DNA of 64,000 nucleotides from Phytopythium helicoides (taxonomy: Eukaryota; Oomycota; Peronosporomycetes; Pythiales; Pythiaceae), in contig JANFNE010000020.1 in the NCBI GenBank assembly GCA_024867545.1, forward strand, positions 434,001-498,000, read 5' to 3'. Shown one piece after another: positions 32,391 through 42,643 of the stretch. The number at the start of each line of letters is the position of its first letter. The stretch's first letter is position 1. The position numbers and the translations under genes are program-made. The notes under the pieces are model-generated. The model ran no database searches. It was not told the DNA's origin and saw only the letters and a list, made by a program, of their open reading frames with translations.

Positions 32391-34035
32391 TCACAGTGTC
32401 TTGTTGCGTAGGAAGCGCCGCAGCATCTCCAGAGCCACCTGCGGCTGGTCGCGAGGCACCATGTGACCAGAGTTGAACACTCGCAGGAACGACAAACGGT
32501 CCTCGAACGACCGAACCGATCCCGCAACCTCGACAAGAGGCTGATGATGGTGCTTGTCATCACCCACCACAACCTCGAACGCGCGATCGGGTGCGGCGTT
32601 GAACTCGGCTTGGTGCTTCCACTCGAGCTGTGAGACCCACGCGAGTCCCCCGATCCAGTTGCACATGAGATCGGCATCACCGTGGTAGATGAGTACGCGC
32701 AACGCGTCGTCGTTGAGGAGATCGGCGACGTACGGCGCGAAGTTCTTGCCGATGTCGCCAGCAAAATCAGTACCGACACGTGCCGAACACTCCTCCCACG
32801 CTGGAGCCGACTCGGTCACGTTCAGATACTTTCGAACTGCCGGGGAGTTCAGGTACTCGGTGATGGCCGTCATGTTGTAGCAGCCAATGTCATCGTCCGC
32901 ATTGCATTCGAGGCGCACGTCATACATGTTTCGATGCGCTTCTCCCAAAATGTCGATGATGACTCCACACGTTGCGTCCATTTCAAAGCACGCGCTTGAG
33001 TTTGTCTCGCAGGCGGTCAGCACATCTAGACACGCAGGGATGGCTTCCTTGGCCGTCCCCAGCTGCGTCTCGTTCAGCAACGTGATGTTGTATGCGTTGT
33101 CTGTCATGTCAAGGAAATGCCCGAACTGCGAAGGCATCCGTGAGTAAGGAGCACAATAATTGGTCAAAACGAATGGAGAAGACCACGCTTACCTGAACGA
33201 TAGGATCAACGAGTCCATTTCCGATGGCGATCCCCTGCAGGTTGATGCGTGCCGTTGCATTCGCTTCGCTTCCCAGTGTCGCTGCCACAGCCTTGTTTTT
33301 CTTCCAAATGTAGTGTGCAGCGGCAGGAATGTAGTGTCCACCGTAGCTCTCGCCAGTAATGAAGAGCGGACGACCTTCAAACTCTGGATGCGAGTCAAGA
33401 AAGCCTTGCAAGAACCAGTAGATGTTCTCCTGAACATTGTCCTCGTCATGGTCCAGATCCTCGACTGCTCCGGTCGAATAGCCCACGTCTGTCGGCTGGT
33501 CGAGCCAAACGACGTTCGCTTCCGTGTTCCACGAGTACGGATTGAGCGTCGTTGTGAGGTCATCGCTGACCTTGCACGGTCCGTTCTCGGTCAGGAGTGC
33601 CATGAGACTCGAACACCCAGGACCCCCCGTGAGCCAGACCACTAACGGGTCAGTTGACGGCGACGATCGCGACTCGAACAGCCAGTAGAAGTAGTAGTCG
33701 TCCTTTTTGTTGGGCAGCTTGATGTATCCAGCCTCGTTCTTGGCCGTGCCGCACGCGAACCCCTTGGCTTCCGGGGTCGGGATCGGTGCGGGTGCAGCGG
33801 TGTTGGGAGGCACTAGCGTCGACGGAGACGCCGCTTTCACCTTGATCGGAGTTGCGTTGGAGTGCGCTTCGTGCGAGGCAGAGATGCTCACCCACAGCCC
33901 AACGGACACTAGAACGACTGCGAATGCTGCGAGACCAGCCAGCCGCTGCTTGTGGAACGCGCGGCCGTCATCGACATGCTGCGACGGCGAGCGCTGCGGT
34001 TGCGCATCGCGAAGCGGAGTCGTCTCAGTGGCCAT
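32391..34035 (-). CDS. Serine carboxypeptidase S10, SCP7 (intron-containing)
   Basis: Two exons (34035-33193 and 33125-32391) encode 525 residues. The intron is 67 bp (GTAAGC..CGCAG) and falls after the codons for GNGLVDPIVQ. The tail is ATETTPLR; a membrane segment covers ~32-52. A Pro/Ala-rich stalk precedes the catalytic domain. The triad is Ser230, Asp431 and His502; GGPGCSS is canonical. The C-terminal ~190 residues are close to SCP15 and SCP17, with the His-rich insert DDKHHHQP before the last block. Confidence 0.92.
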
Positions 34036-34676
34036 TGCTGTGTCTAAATGGTCCCAAGAATTCTGCGAGGCTTCTGGATCGGAATGCGCGGTAGCCTGCG
34101 GGTCTGAGAGTGGCGTGAGGACGATGTGCGGCGCACGTCAACCGTCAAGCTCCTGCGCAATGGTAGTGTGGAGCCTGTGCGAGCAGCATACATTCGCGCA
34201 AATACTGGCCTCCAGTGAAGGGATCTGGTGGGAGGAGCGCACACGATAGTGAGATGCGACCGTCCGTCATCATCACGAGCCTGCTGGATTCAGAGCTGTG
34301 GGATCTATGATACTGTCGTAAGCCACGTCCATCTTGACCTTGCATTGGTGCGCCAGCGTCCGCCCTGAGTTCTGCCTGAGTTCTGCTTGGGCTACGCCAC
34401 TTCAGAAATGACTGACACATGATCGGGTGTCGCATGCTCCCACGCTGGCGTGGTCCGCCGCGATTCGTTTGCCCTCCCACCCTTGAGGCGCGATTGGATG
34501 GGCACAGTGCCTCAGCAATGCGACTGCAGCACGTGCGTGGCGGCTGACTGTGGTGAGTCTCGAATCCAAGGTCTTGACGCAGCTGCAAAGGAGAACCAGT
34601 GCTCTCAATGATAATGCATGGCATCATTCCGTGCAACACGGATCACCTCCTCACTTGTCTACACTTCCCATCCAGC
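34036..34676. other. Intergenic SCP7-SCP8
   Basis: These 641 bp hold no convincing gene. A short direct repeat of ctgagttctgc occurs near 34,365-34,390. I see no carboxypeptidase relic here. Confidence 0.55.
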
Positions 34677-36245
34677 TCAAAGTACTTGCCCCTTCAAGAA
34701 CTTGGTGATCATCTCGAGAGCTACAGCGGGTTGGTCCATTGGCATGAAATGCCCCGCGTTGTACGCGCGTACGAACGTGAGCTGGTTCTTGAATGAACGC
34801 ACAACGCCCGCTTGACATGCCGAGTGATAGTGGCCACCTTTGTCCACGAGAAACGGCCGCTCTTTCGCGCGCTTGAACGCGTCGCGGTGCTTCCACTCGA
34901 GCTCCTGAACCCACGCGAGACCGCCGTACCAGTTGCAGACAAGGTCGGCATCGCCATGGTACACGAGCACGCGCACACTCCCGCTGTCCAGCAGGTCGCC
35001 GACGTAGTGGTCGAAGCGCTTCATGACGTCGAATGCAAAGCCCATTCCGACTGCGGAAGAGCACGACTCCCACGTCTTTGCCTGCTCCCCCTCTGTTATA
35101 TTGAGGTACGCGCGGACAAGTGGCGAGTTGAGGTATCGCGTGACAGCCGATGCGTTGTAGCAATTCATGGGGTCGGCCTCGTCGCATTTTTTGCGAATGT
35201 CGAACGAGTTTCGGTGCGACTCGCCGAACGCTGCCTCAACATTGGATTCGCAGAAGAGAGCGGCGTCAAGGCAAACTGTGGTATTGCTTTGACAAGAGTC
35301 GATGAGTGCAGTGCATTGAGGAAGAGCTTTCTTCGCACCTTCGAGCGTTGCTGGATCCATCAGCGTGACGTTGTAGGAGTTGTTCACCATGTCAAGCCCG
35401 TGTTTGCTCTGTTGCAATTCGCCAAAATATCATCGGTAAGTAGAGACCGCCGACGTCTCAACTCATAAGAGTCTTTGCCGTACCTGAACAGCTGGGTTTA
35501 CGAGGCCGTTGCCAATGGCAATTCCTTGAAGGTTCAGCTTCAGTGCGGTAGCGCCAGCCTTTTTGCTCTGGAGCCAAATGTAGTGCGCAGCGGCAGGCAC
35601 GTAGTGTCCAGCGTAGCTCTCTCCAGCGATGAAGAAAGGCCTGTGCTCCAGCTCCGGGTGTTTGCTCATGAATCCGAGCAGGAAAGCGTAGATGTTGTCC
35701 TGCACCTCGTCCTCCGAGTGGTCGTACTCTCCCACCTCCCCTCTCGAGTACCCGACGTCCGTGGGCTGGTCAAGCCAGATCACGTTCGCCTCGTTGTTCC
35801 ACGAGAACGGGTTGCGCTTGGTGGATAGGTCGTCCATGACGCTACAGGGCCCGTTCTCCGTGAGCAGCGTGTAAAGGCTGGAGCACCCTGGCCCTCCGCT
35901 CAGCCAGAGCACCAGCGGCGCCGCCTTGGGGGCGTGGCGCGCCTCAAAGTACCAGTAAAAGTACCAGTCGTCGTCCTTGTGCGGCAGCTTCACATACCCG
36001 GCCTCGTTCCTGGCGTCTCGCTGGCAGAAATCGCGCGTCAGGCCGCTGGAAATGAGCAGCGCCGGCCCCTGCGCGTCCTCTCGCCGCGCTCTCCGCTGCC
36101 CCGCGGCGCTCCAGGCGAGCGCGAGCACCAGCGCCGCCGCCAGCGCCGCCAGCAGCGCCACACGTCGCAGATTCGCGCGCCTGTCGCCGCCGCCAGCGGC
36201 GCGCGCGCCCAGCAGCGGCGTCGACAGCGTCGCCTCCTCCGCCAT
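34677..36245 (-). CDS. Serine carboxypeptidase S10, SCP8 (intron-containing, GC-rich)
   Basis: Exons 36245-35484 and 35408-34677 (intron 75 bp) encode 497 residues. ATG 36245 is used; the longer ORF starts at a GTG. The tail EATLSTPLL contains the Leu-Leu motif, and an Ala/Leu-rich membrane segment covers ~29-46. Triad: Ser210, Asp407 and His474. The motif around His reads GHFMP, and the oxyanion region reads WLSGGPGCSS. The intron site is the same as in SCP7, 11, 15 and 17. The 5' half is markedly more GC-rich than neighbouring copies. Confidence 0.9.
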
Positions 36246-36486
36246 GAGGCCGCGCTTCAATATAGTTGTTGCGATCTTTTCTTCCGCCCTTTCCCGCGGA
36301 AGAGCACTACCGCGTGCGCCGGAAGTAAAAGGCCTCTGCGATCGACTGGGCACTTTCTCCCCCGAATAGAGCGCCGTCGTTTCTTTACATGGTCCGAGTC
36401 AGAAGCAGAGAAGCTGGACGGTCAGTCCACGAAGAAGCCAAGCCGAGCCAAGGAAGCCTAGCTGCTGGCTACTGATAAAGGCCACC

Positions 36487-36942
36487 ATGGACATGAACAG
36501 CATCAAGAGCATGGCCAACCGAGCGGGCAACACGCTCTACTTCGCGGGCGAGGCGGCGCTGAGCGCGGCGGCTACCGGAAAGGACAAGGTGGTGGCTTCG
36601 CAGGCCTTCCAGAGCGCCACCAGCGCCGCGGTGGCCGGCAAGGACAAGGTCGTGCACTCCCAGGCCTTCCAGAGCGCCTCCGTGGCCGCCGCCATCGGCA
36701 AGGAGAAGGTCACCAGCACGCCAGCGTACCACACGGTCTCGAGCGCGGCCAGCGTCGGCAAGGAGAAGGCCGTCGTGGCCGCCAGCTCGGCCGCGTCGGC
36801 GGCGGCATCGGCGGCCACGGCCGGCAAGACCATGGCCGCCACGGCATTCACCAACGCCAAGAACCGCATCCGCCGCGGCAGCAGCGCCTCCGGAGGTAAT
36901 GCCGGAGCCACGGGCAGCGCGGGAGCCACCGGCAGCGCCTAG
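36487..36942 (+). CDS. Small Ala-rich protein with ~22-residue repeats
   Basis: A single exon encodes 151 residues with a strong translation context (GCCACCATGG). The body is four or so copies of a ~22-residue unit with the pattern A-x-GK[DE]KVxxSQAFQSAxxAA, and a Gly/Ala/Ser tail follows. The units are predicted to form an Ala-rich amphipathic helix, similar in style to synuclein, perilipin or LEA-type repeats, without clear homology. No signal peptide or Cys is present. It is the only non-carboxypeptidase gene inside the cluster, and it is divergent from SCP8 with 241 bp between starts. Function is unknown. Confidence 0.72.
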   Translation: MDMNSIKSMANRAGNTLYFAGEAALSAAATGKDKVVASQAFQSATSAAVAGKDKVVHSQAFQSASVAAAIGKEKVTSTPAYHTVSSAASVGKEKAVVAASSAASAAASAATAGKTMAATAFTNAKNRIRRGSSASGGNAGATGSAGATGSA

Positions 36943-37158
36943 GCCCAAGGGCGCTGCAACTGTGTTGCGCTGTGCGTGGTCGGGATAGGTAGGAGAACGC
37001 AATACATGCACGATCGTTGTTTGGAAAGCTGGTTTTCAAATGCACCGCCGGAACGGAGACGTTCCGACGTATTGCACCACTTATCATGGCCACGTCATCC
37101 TTAACCTGGTCATCCGCTCACCAAGGAACCAAAAATGGGAGCTACGCTCGATTGGAGC

Positions 37159-38634
37159 TCAGTACGGCTGCCCGTACAGGAACTTGGTGATCAGCTCCAG
37201 CGACACCGCAGGCTGGTTCATCGGTACCATGTGACCGGCCTCGTACACGCGCACGAAAGCAAAATTCTCGTACGAGCGAACCACTCCTGCGTCGACCGCA
37301 GGAGCCTTCTCAACCAGCGGGTCGTGAGAAATCAAGGCACGCTCCTCCGCGGCGTTGAAACCGTCCTTGCCACTCCATTCGAGCGCCAGTGTCCATGCGC
37401 GATTGCCGATCCAATTGCACATGAGATCGGCATCACCGGCGTAGATGAGGACTCGGAGACCGTCGTTGAGCATGTCTGCGACATAGGTGTGATATGACAT
37501 GGACCAGTCGCGACCCGAGAAGACTGTGTAAACCTCGGCACTGTCCTCTTCCCACTCGACCACACGGGGGTCCACGTTCAGGTACTCGCGGACCTCGGGA
37601 AGGTTGAGGTACTTGCGGATATACTTGCTGTCGTCACAAGCGGTCGGGTCGCTGTGGTTGCACTCGCGCCGAATGTCGTAGTTGTCACGATTAGCCGCGG
37701 TAAACGGTTGAATAAGCTTCTCATCCCAGCAAGCCTGCGCCGAAACGCACAACGTTCCGTTCGACGGAGTCGCCTCACACTCCTTCGTCAGATCAATGCA
37801 CTCCACACTGTCCTCCTTCATCTGCTCCGCTTGAGCTGGAGTCAACAGCGCCACATTGTACTGGTTGTTCACCATGTCTTGGTTGTACGCATACTGGACC
37901 ACAGGGTTCGTGAGACCATTGCCGATCGCAATTCCCTTGATGTTGATGAGAGAAGTGTTGAACTCGCTCGGGTTCGCCAATTGTTGCTTGGTCTGCTGCC
38001 AAATGTAGTGACCAGCTCCAGGAACATAGTGTCCTCCATAACTCTCGCCCGTCACGTAGAACTCGCGACCCTCGAACTGCGGGTACTTGTTCAGGAAACC
38101 CTGAAGAAACCAGTAGATGTTCGCACCCACATCGGTCTCGTCGTAATCTTCATCCTGCGGAGCACCGAACGAGAACCCGACGCCCGTTGGCTGCTCCAGC
38201 CAAATGTAGTTCGCCTTGTAATTCCACGCGTACGCGTTCGGAGACGTCGAGAGATCCGCATTGATGGTGCACGGACCGTTCTCAGTCAGCAACGCGAACA
38301 AACTCGACGACCCGGGTCCTCCCGTGAGCCACAGCACGAGCGGCTCCTTGCCAGTGTCTTCTTCGGCCTCGAAGAACCAGTAGAAGTAGTGGTCGTCCAC
38401 CTTGTTGGCGAGCTTGATGTGTCCGGAGGAGCTCTTGTCTGGGTTGCCGCACACGTATGGGGGAAGCGACGCCACCTTGGTTTTGTGGTGGTGTTTGCTG
38501 TAGACGTCGCCGACGATCCATAGAGCAAGTGCTGCCACTGCGAACCCGATGGCGAACTTGATGATGAAAGCTCTGCGAGCGCGTTTGGACTCGTTGTTTG
38601 TTGTCAGCAGCGGCGTCTGCTCGTTGCCGGCCAT
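37159..38634 (-). CDS. Serine carboxypeptidase S10, SCP9 (NEQTPLL)
   Basis: A single exon encodes 491 residues. The tail GNEQTPLL is a textbook acidic dileucine ([DE]xxxL[LI]). Basic KRARR and a membrane segment (~23-43) follow, then a basic/His juxtamembrane patch (KHHHKTK). Oxyanion motif GGPGSSS; triad Ser198, Asp401 and His468. SCP9 and SCP10 are a direct tandem pair, almost identical for the first ~280 and last ~100 residues and divergent between. Confidence 0.92.
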   Translation of the reverse strand: MAGNEQTPLLTTNNESKRARRAFIIKFAIGFAVAALALWIVGDVYSKHHHKTKVASLPPYVCGNPDKSSSGHIKLANKVDDHYFYWFFEAEEDTGKEPLVLWLTGGPGSSSLFALLTENGPCTINADLSTSPNAYAWNYKANYIWLEQPTGVGFSFGAPQDEDYDETDVGANIYWFLQGFLNKYPQFEGREFYVTGESYGGHYVPGAGHYIWQQTKQQLANPSEFNTSLINIKGIAIGNGLTNPVVQYAYNQDMVNNQYNVALLTPAQAEQMKEDSVECIDLTKECEATPSNGTLCVSAQACWDEKLIQPFTAANRDNYDIRRECNHSDPTACDDSKYIRKYLNLPEVREYLNVDPRVVEWEEDSAEVYTVFSGRDWSMSYHTYVADMLNDGLRVLIYAGDADLMCNWIGNRAWTLALEWSGKDGFNAAEERALISHDPLVEKAPAVDAGVVRSYENFAFVRVYEAGHMVPMNQPAVSLELITKFLYGQPY

Positions 38635-38860
38635 TGCTTCGCCCTCTTTGCTGGTTTAGCGAGCGTATCGGAGTGCTGGACGGAGCTCAGGAGCGCAACT
38701 GACTGCGCGTTCTGGTCGGCAAGTTGGATGAGTGTGCTCGTGATGATTGAGTTGCAACGGTAGGAATGATGGTTTTGGCAGTTGATGTGTCAGCAGAGAG
38801 CGGAATGATGGACTATGGCTACACTTCGGCAACTACTGACGTCATCGGCTCGCTCGGAGC

Positions 38861-40333
38861 TCAATACGCCTGCCCGTACAAGAACTTGGTGATCAGCTCC
38901 AGCGACACCGCAGGCTGGTTCATCGGCACCATGTGACCGGCCTCGTACACGCGCACGAAAGCAAAATTCTCGTACGAGCGAACCACTCCCGCGTCAATAG
39001 CAGGAGCCTTCTCAACCAGCGGGTCGTGAGAAATCAAGGCACGCTCCTCCGCGGCGTTGAAGCCGTCCTTGCCGCTCCACTCGAGCGCCAGCGTCCATGC
39101 ACGGTTTCCGATCCAATTGCACATGAGATCGGCGTCACCGGCGTAGATGAGGACTCGGAGACCGTCGTTGAGCATGTCTGCGACATAGGTGTGATATGAC
39201 ATGGACCAGTCGCGACCCGAGAAGACCGAATAAACTTCAGAACTGGCCTCCTCCCATTCGGGTGCGCGCGGGTCAACTTTGAGATACTCTTTTACCTCCG
39301 GTTGGTTGAGATAGTCTTGGATATACAAGTGATCGCAGCCGCTGGGATCACTGTTATTGCACTCGTGGCGAATATCGTAGAGATCACGATTCGCATCCAA
39401 GAACGGAAAAATGAGTTTCTCTCCCCAACAAAGAAGGGCGGAAACACACAACGTCCCGTTCGACGGAGTCGCCTCACACTCCTTCGTCAGATCAATGCAC
39501 TCCACACTGTCCTCCTTCATCTGCTCCGCTTGCGCTGGAGTCAACAGCGTCACATTGTACTGGTTGTTCACCATATCCTGGTTGTACGCGTACTGGACCA
39601 CAGGGTTCGTGAGACCATTGCCGATCGCAATCCCCTTGATATTGATGAGAGAAGTGTTGTACTCGCTCGGATTAGCAAGTTGTTGCTTGGTCTGCTGCCA
39701 AATGTAGTGACCAGCTCCAGGAACATAGTGTCCTCCATAACTCTCGCCCGTCACGTAGAACTCGCGACCCTCGAACTGCGGGTACTTGTTCAGGAAACCC
39801 TGAAGAAACCAGTAGATGTTCGCACCCACATCGGTCTCGTCGTAATCTTCATCCTGCGGAGCACCGAACGAGAACCCGACGCCCGTCGGCTGCTCCAGCC
39901 AAATGTAGTTCGCCTTGTAATTCCACGCGTACGCGTTCGGAGACGTCGAGAGATCCGCATTGATGGTGCACGGACCGTTCTCAGTCAGCAACGCGAACAA
40001 ACTCGACGACCCGGGTCCTCCCGTGAGCCACAGCACTAGCGGCTCCTTGCCAGTGTCTTCTTCGGCCTCGAAGAACCAGTAGAAGTAGTGGTCGTCCACC
40101 TTGTTGGAGAGCTTGATGTGTCCGGAGGAGCTCTTGTCTGGGTTGCCGCACACGTATGGAGGAAGTGGGGCCACCTTGGTTTTGTGGTGATGTTTGCTGT
40201 AGACGTCGCCGACGATCCATAGAGCAAGTGCTGCCACTGCGAACCCGATGGCGAACTTGATGATGAAAGCTCTGCGAGCGCGTTTGGACTCGTTGTTTGT
40301 TGTCAGCAGCGGCGTCTGCTCATTACCAGCCAT
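38861..40333 (-). CDS. Serine carboxypeptidase S10, SCP10 (NEQTPLL, tandem of SCP9)
   Basis: A single exon encodes 490 residues from ATG 40333; an in-frame upstream ATG at 40399 would put an extra hydrophobic leader before the conserved tail and is not preferred. Triad Ser198, Asp400 and His467. Differences from SCP9 concentrate between residues ~290 and 375 (e.g. LLCWGEKLIFPFLDANRDLYD and the EVKEYLKVD block). Confidence 0.92.
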   Translation of the reverse strand: MAGNEQTPLLTTNNESKRARRAFIIKFAIGFAVAALALWIVGDVYSKHHHKTKVAPLPPYVCGNPDKSSSGHIKLSNKVDDHYFYWFFEAEEDTGKEPLVLWLTGGPGSSSLFALLTENGPCTINADLSTSPNAYAWNYKANYIWLEQPTGVGFSFGAPQDEDYDETDVGANIYWFLQGFLNKYPQFEGREFYVTGESYGGHYVPGAGHYIWQQTKQQLANPSEYNTSLINIKGIAIGNGLTNPVVQYAYNQDMVNNQYNVTLLTPAQAEQMKEDSVECIDLTKECEATPSNGTLCVSALLCWGEKLIFPFLDANRDLYDIRHECNNSDPSGCDHLYIQDYLNQPEVKEYLKVDPRAPEWEEASSEVYSVFSGRDWSMSYHTYVADMLNDGLRVLIYAGDADLMCNWIGNRAWTLALEWSGKDGFNAAEERALISHDPLVEKAPAIDAGVVRSYENFAFVRVYEAGHMVPMNQPAVSLELITKFLYGQAY

Positions 40334-40811
40334 GATTGAGAGTGGTTGAAATGTTGTTGGTTGACTTGCGGGACAGCGGAAAAGCAAAAATGACAACACA
40401 GTCTCTTTCTCTTCCTGCGTTTTTCATGATTCTCTTCCTGCGTTTTTCATGATTGGCAAGAGTGGTGGTGATTTTAGGTTGGGAATGAGTGTCATTGATG
40501 TGTGAGCAAAGCAATTTCTGCAACTTGTGTTCGCATGATGCGCTGCCGAGTTGACGTGGAATCTATCATTGTCTAGCTGTGGCAATGCATTTTAGATGGA
40601 TGGTGAAGGTGCCACCGTTTACCACCAAGGACGAGCACCGTCCGTCATCAACCACGATCCATGAGAGACAATGAACTGATCAACGTTGAGGCGCCTGACC
40701 TCGGATGGTATCTTTTGGCGACACTGTATATGGTCTCAAGACGTTGAGAAGAAGTCCAAGAAACTCGCAATGTCTTAATGGCAACACTTCGGCAACAATC
40801 GGTACATGCTC
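40334..40811. other. Intergenic SCP10-SCP11
   Basis: These 478 bp contain a 23-bp perfect direct repeat at 40,408-40,453 and nothing else that I recognise. Confidence 0.6.
40408..40453 (+). repeat. Two-copy 23-bp direct repeat
   Basis: Two adjacent perfect copies of a 23-base unit (starting tctcttcctgcg) lie in the 5' flank of SCP10. This is probably a replication-slippage duplication. Confidence 0.9.
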
Positions 40812-42349
40812 TCAGTACGTGGCACCAGCGAAAAATTTCTCAATGAGCTCCAGTGCGACGGCGGGCTGATCCATTGGCACCATGTGACCAGCGTTGAACA
40901 CTCGCACGAAGGCAAAATTGTCGAACGAGCGAACAACTCCCGCATCAACGATTGGTGCGTGGGGAATTAGTCCATCTTGAGTCAAGAATGCACGCTCCGG
41001 GGCTTCATTGAAGCCGGTCTTGCCACTCCATTCTAGGTCGATCGTCCACGCGCGATTGCCAACCCAGTTGCACATATAGTCGGCGTCTCCCGCGTACACA
41101 AGCACTCGCAAACCGTCGTTCAGCATGTCAGCCACATATGTATGGTACGACAACGACCAATCCACAGCACCGAATGTGCGGCCAACTAGCCCCGAGCTTT
41201 CGATCCAAGTAGGCACCTCAGCCTTGCTAGTGTTTATCATCTCGCGAACCTCGTCCAGATCCAAGTAGGCGGCGACGTGTGACATATCGTAGCACATGTC
41301 AGCAATCTCGGAGAAGTTGCAGGCTCGTCGGATGTCGTAGTTGTTGCGGTTTGCGCGATCGAACGGCTTGATGAGTTTTTCCTCCCAGCAAGTCTGTGCG
41401 CTTGAACAAGTCTCTCCAAACTCAGGCACCTCCTGGCACTGCTTTGTGAGTTCAATGCACTCAGCACTGTCAAACTTCATCTTCTCGACTTCTGCAGGCG
41501 TCAGCAGCGAAATGTTGTACGCATTGTCAGCCATTGCGTAGTTGTACGCGTACTATGTAGCAAAACAAAAAGTCAGATGATTATTCTTCTCGGCGAGAGA
41601 GAGACCTTGAAACAAACCTGAATGACCGGGTTGGTGAGCCCATTTCCGATAGCCAGACCCTGCAGGTTGATGTGGAACCTTCCTGGCTGTTTGCTTCCGA
41701 GCTTGTTCATATTCCAAATGTAGTGCGAAGCACCAGGCACGTAGTGTCCACCGTAGGATTCCCCAGTGACGAAGAATGTACGACCGTTAAACTGAGGAAA
41801 CTTCTCGATGAAGCCTTGTAGGAACCAGTAAACGTTTGCGCCGACGTCAGTCTCATTGAAGTCCTGGTCTGTGGTCGCACCATGTGAAAACCCGACGCCT
41901 GTGGGTTGATCCAGCCAGATTACGTTGGCGTTGCTGTTCCACGCGTACGGGTTGTAGTGAGTAGTCAGGTCAGCGTTGATGGAGCATGGGCCATTCTCAG
42001 TGAAGAGCGCAATCATACTTGATGACCCTGGACCACCTGTGAGCCACAGCACGAGCGGGTCGGTATCAGGGTTGCTTCTGGATTCGGCAAACCAGTAGAA
42101 GTAATGGTCGTCTTTCTTGTTGGCCAGCTCGATGTGACCCGCCGAAAACGCTGCATGTCCGCAGCGGTATCGGCTTGCTTTGGGCGGCTGAAGATAGATA
42201 ACTTCACTAAGGGAGCTGGATGAAAGCATGAAGAGCATCGAGGCAAGGCAGAGCACTCCAGCAAGAGCGACCAGAAACTTCTTCCCGTTCATCGTCGGAG
42301 CTGAGGTAGGAGCTCCCGATAAAAGGAGAAGCTCTTCGGACACTGTCAT
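40812..42349 (-). CDS. Serine carboxypeptidase S10, SCP11 (intron, TCC active-site Ser)
   Basis: Exons 42349-41618 and 41552-40812 (intron 65 bp at the shared site) encode 490 residues. The tail SEELLLL is acidic/Leu-rich; the membrane segment is ~23-43. ATG 42433 is an alternative start. Triad Ser198, Asp400 (GDADYMCNW) and His467. The nucleophile is encoded TCC, while all other copies use AGC or AGT. The oxyanion motif is GGPGSSS. It is the most divergent member of the NEQTPLL-like group by eye. Confidence 0.9.
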
Positions 42350-42643
42350 GCCTTGCAAAAGTAGTTCGGACTGAAAGTTGGAGGGAGGAGGGAAAACGAG
42401 AAGTGATAGCAGCTCGACAGTTGTGATTGGCATAACAAAATGGATTGTCCTGGCTCTCGTAACGGATTAGGTGATGCTCAGGTGGGAGCCATGGCCGGAG
42501 CATTGTTGCCAACCTCACAAAGCTTGATGAGTGTAAGCCCCGAGGCATACGTGCCATGAGATTAACGCAAGCCACCAAATTTGCAGGATCATGTTTGTAT
42601 TCTCTGAGGCATCTTGACGTTGAAAGACACTCCTACACCTTCC

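Noticed and set aside
34036..34676. Carboxypeptidase relic between SCP7 and SCP8
   Set aside because: I compared it by eye with the 3' ends of the paralogs and saw no extended match.
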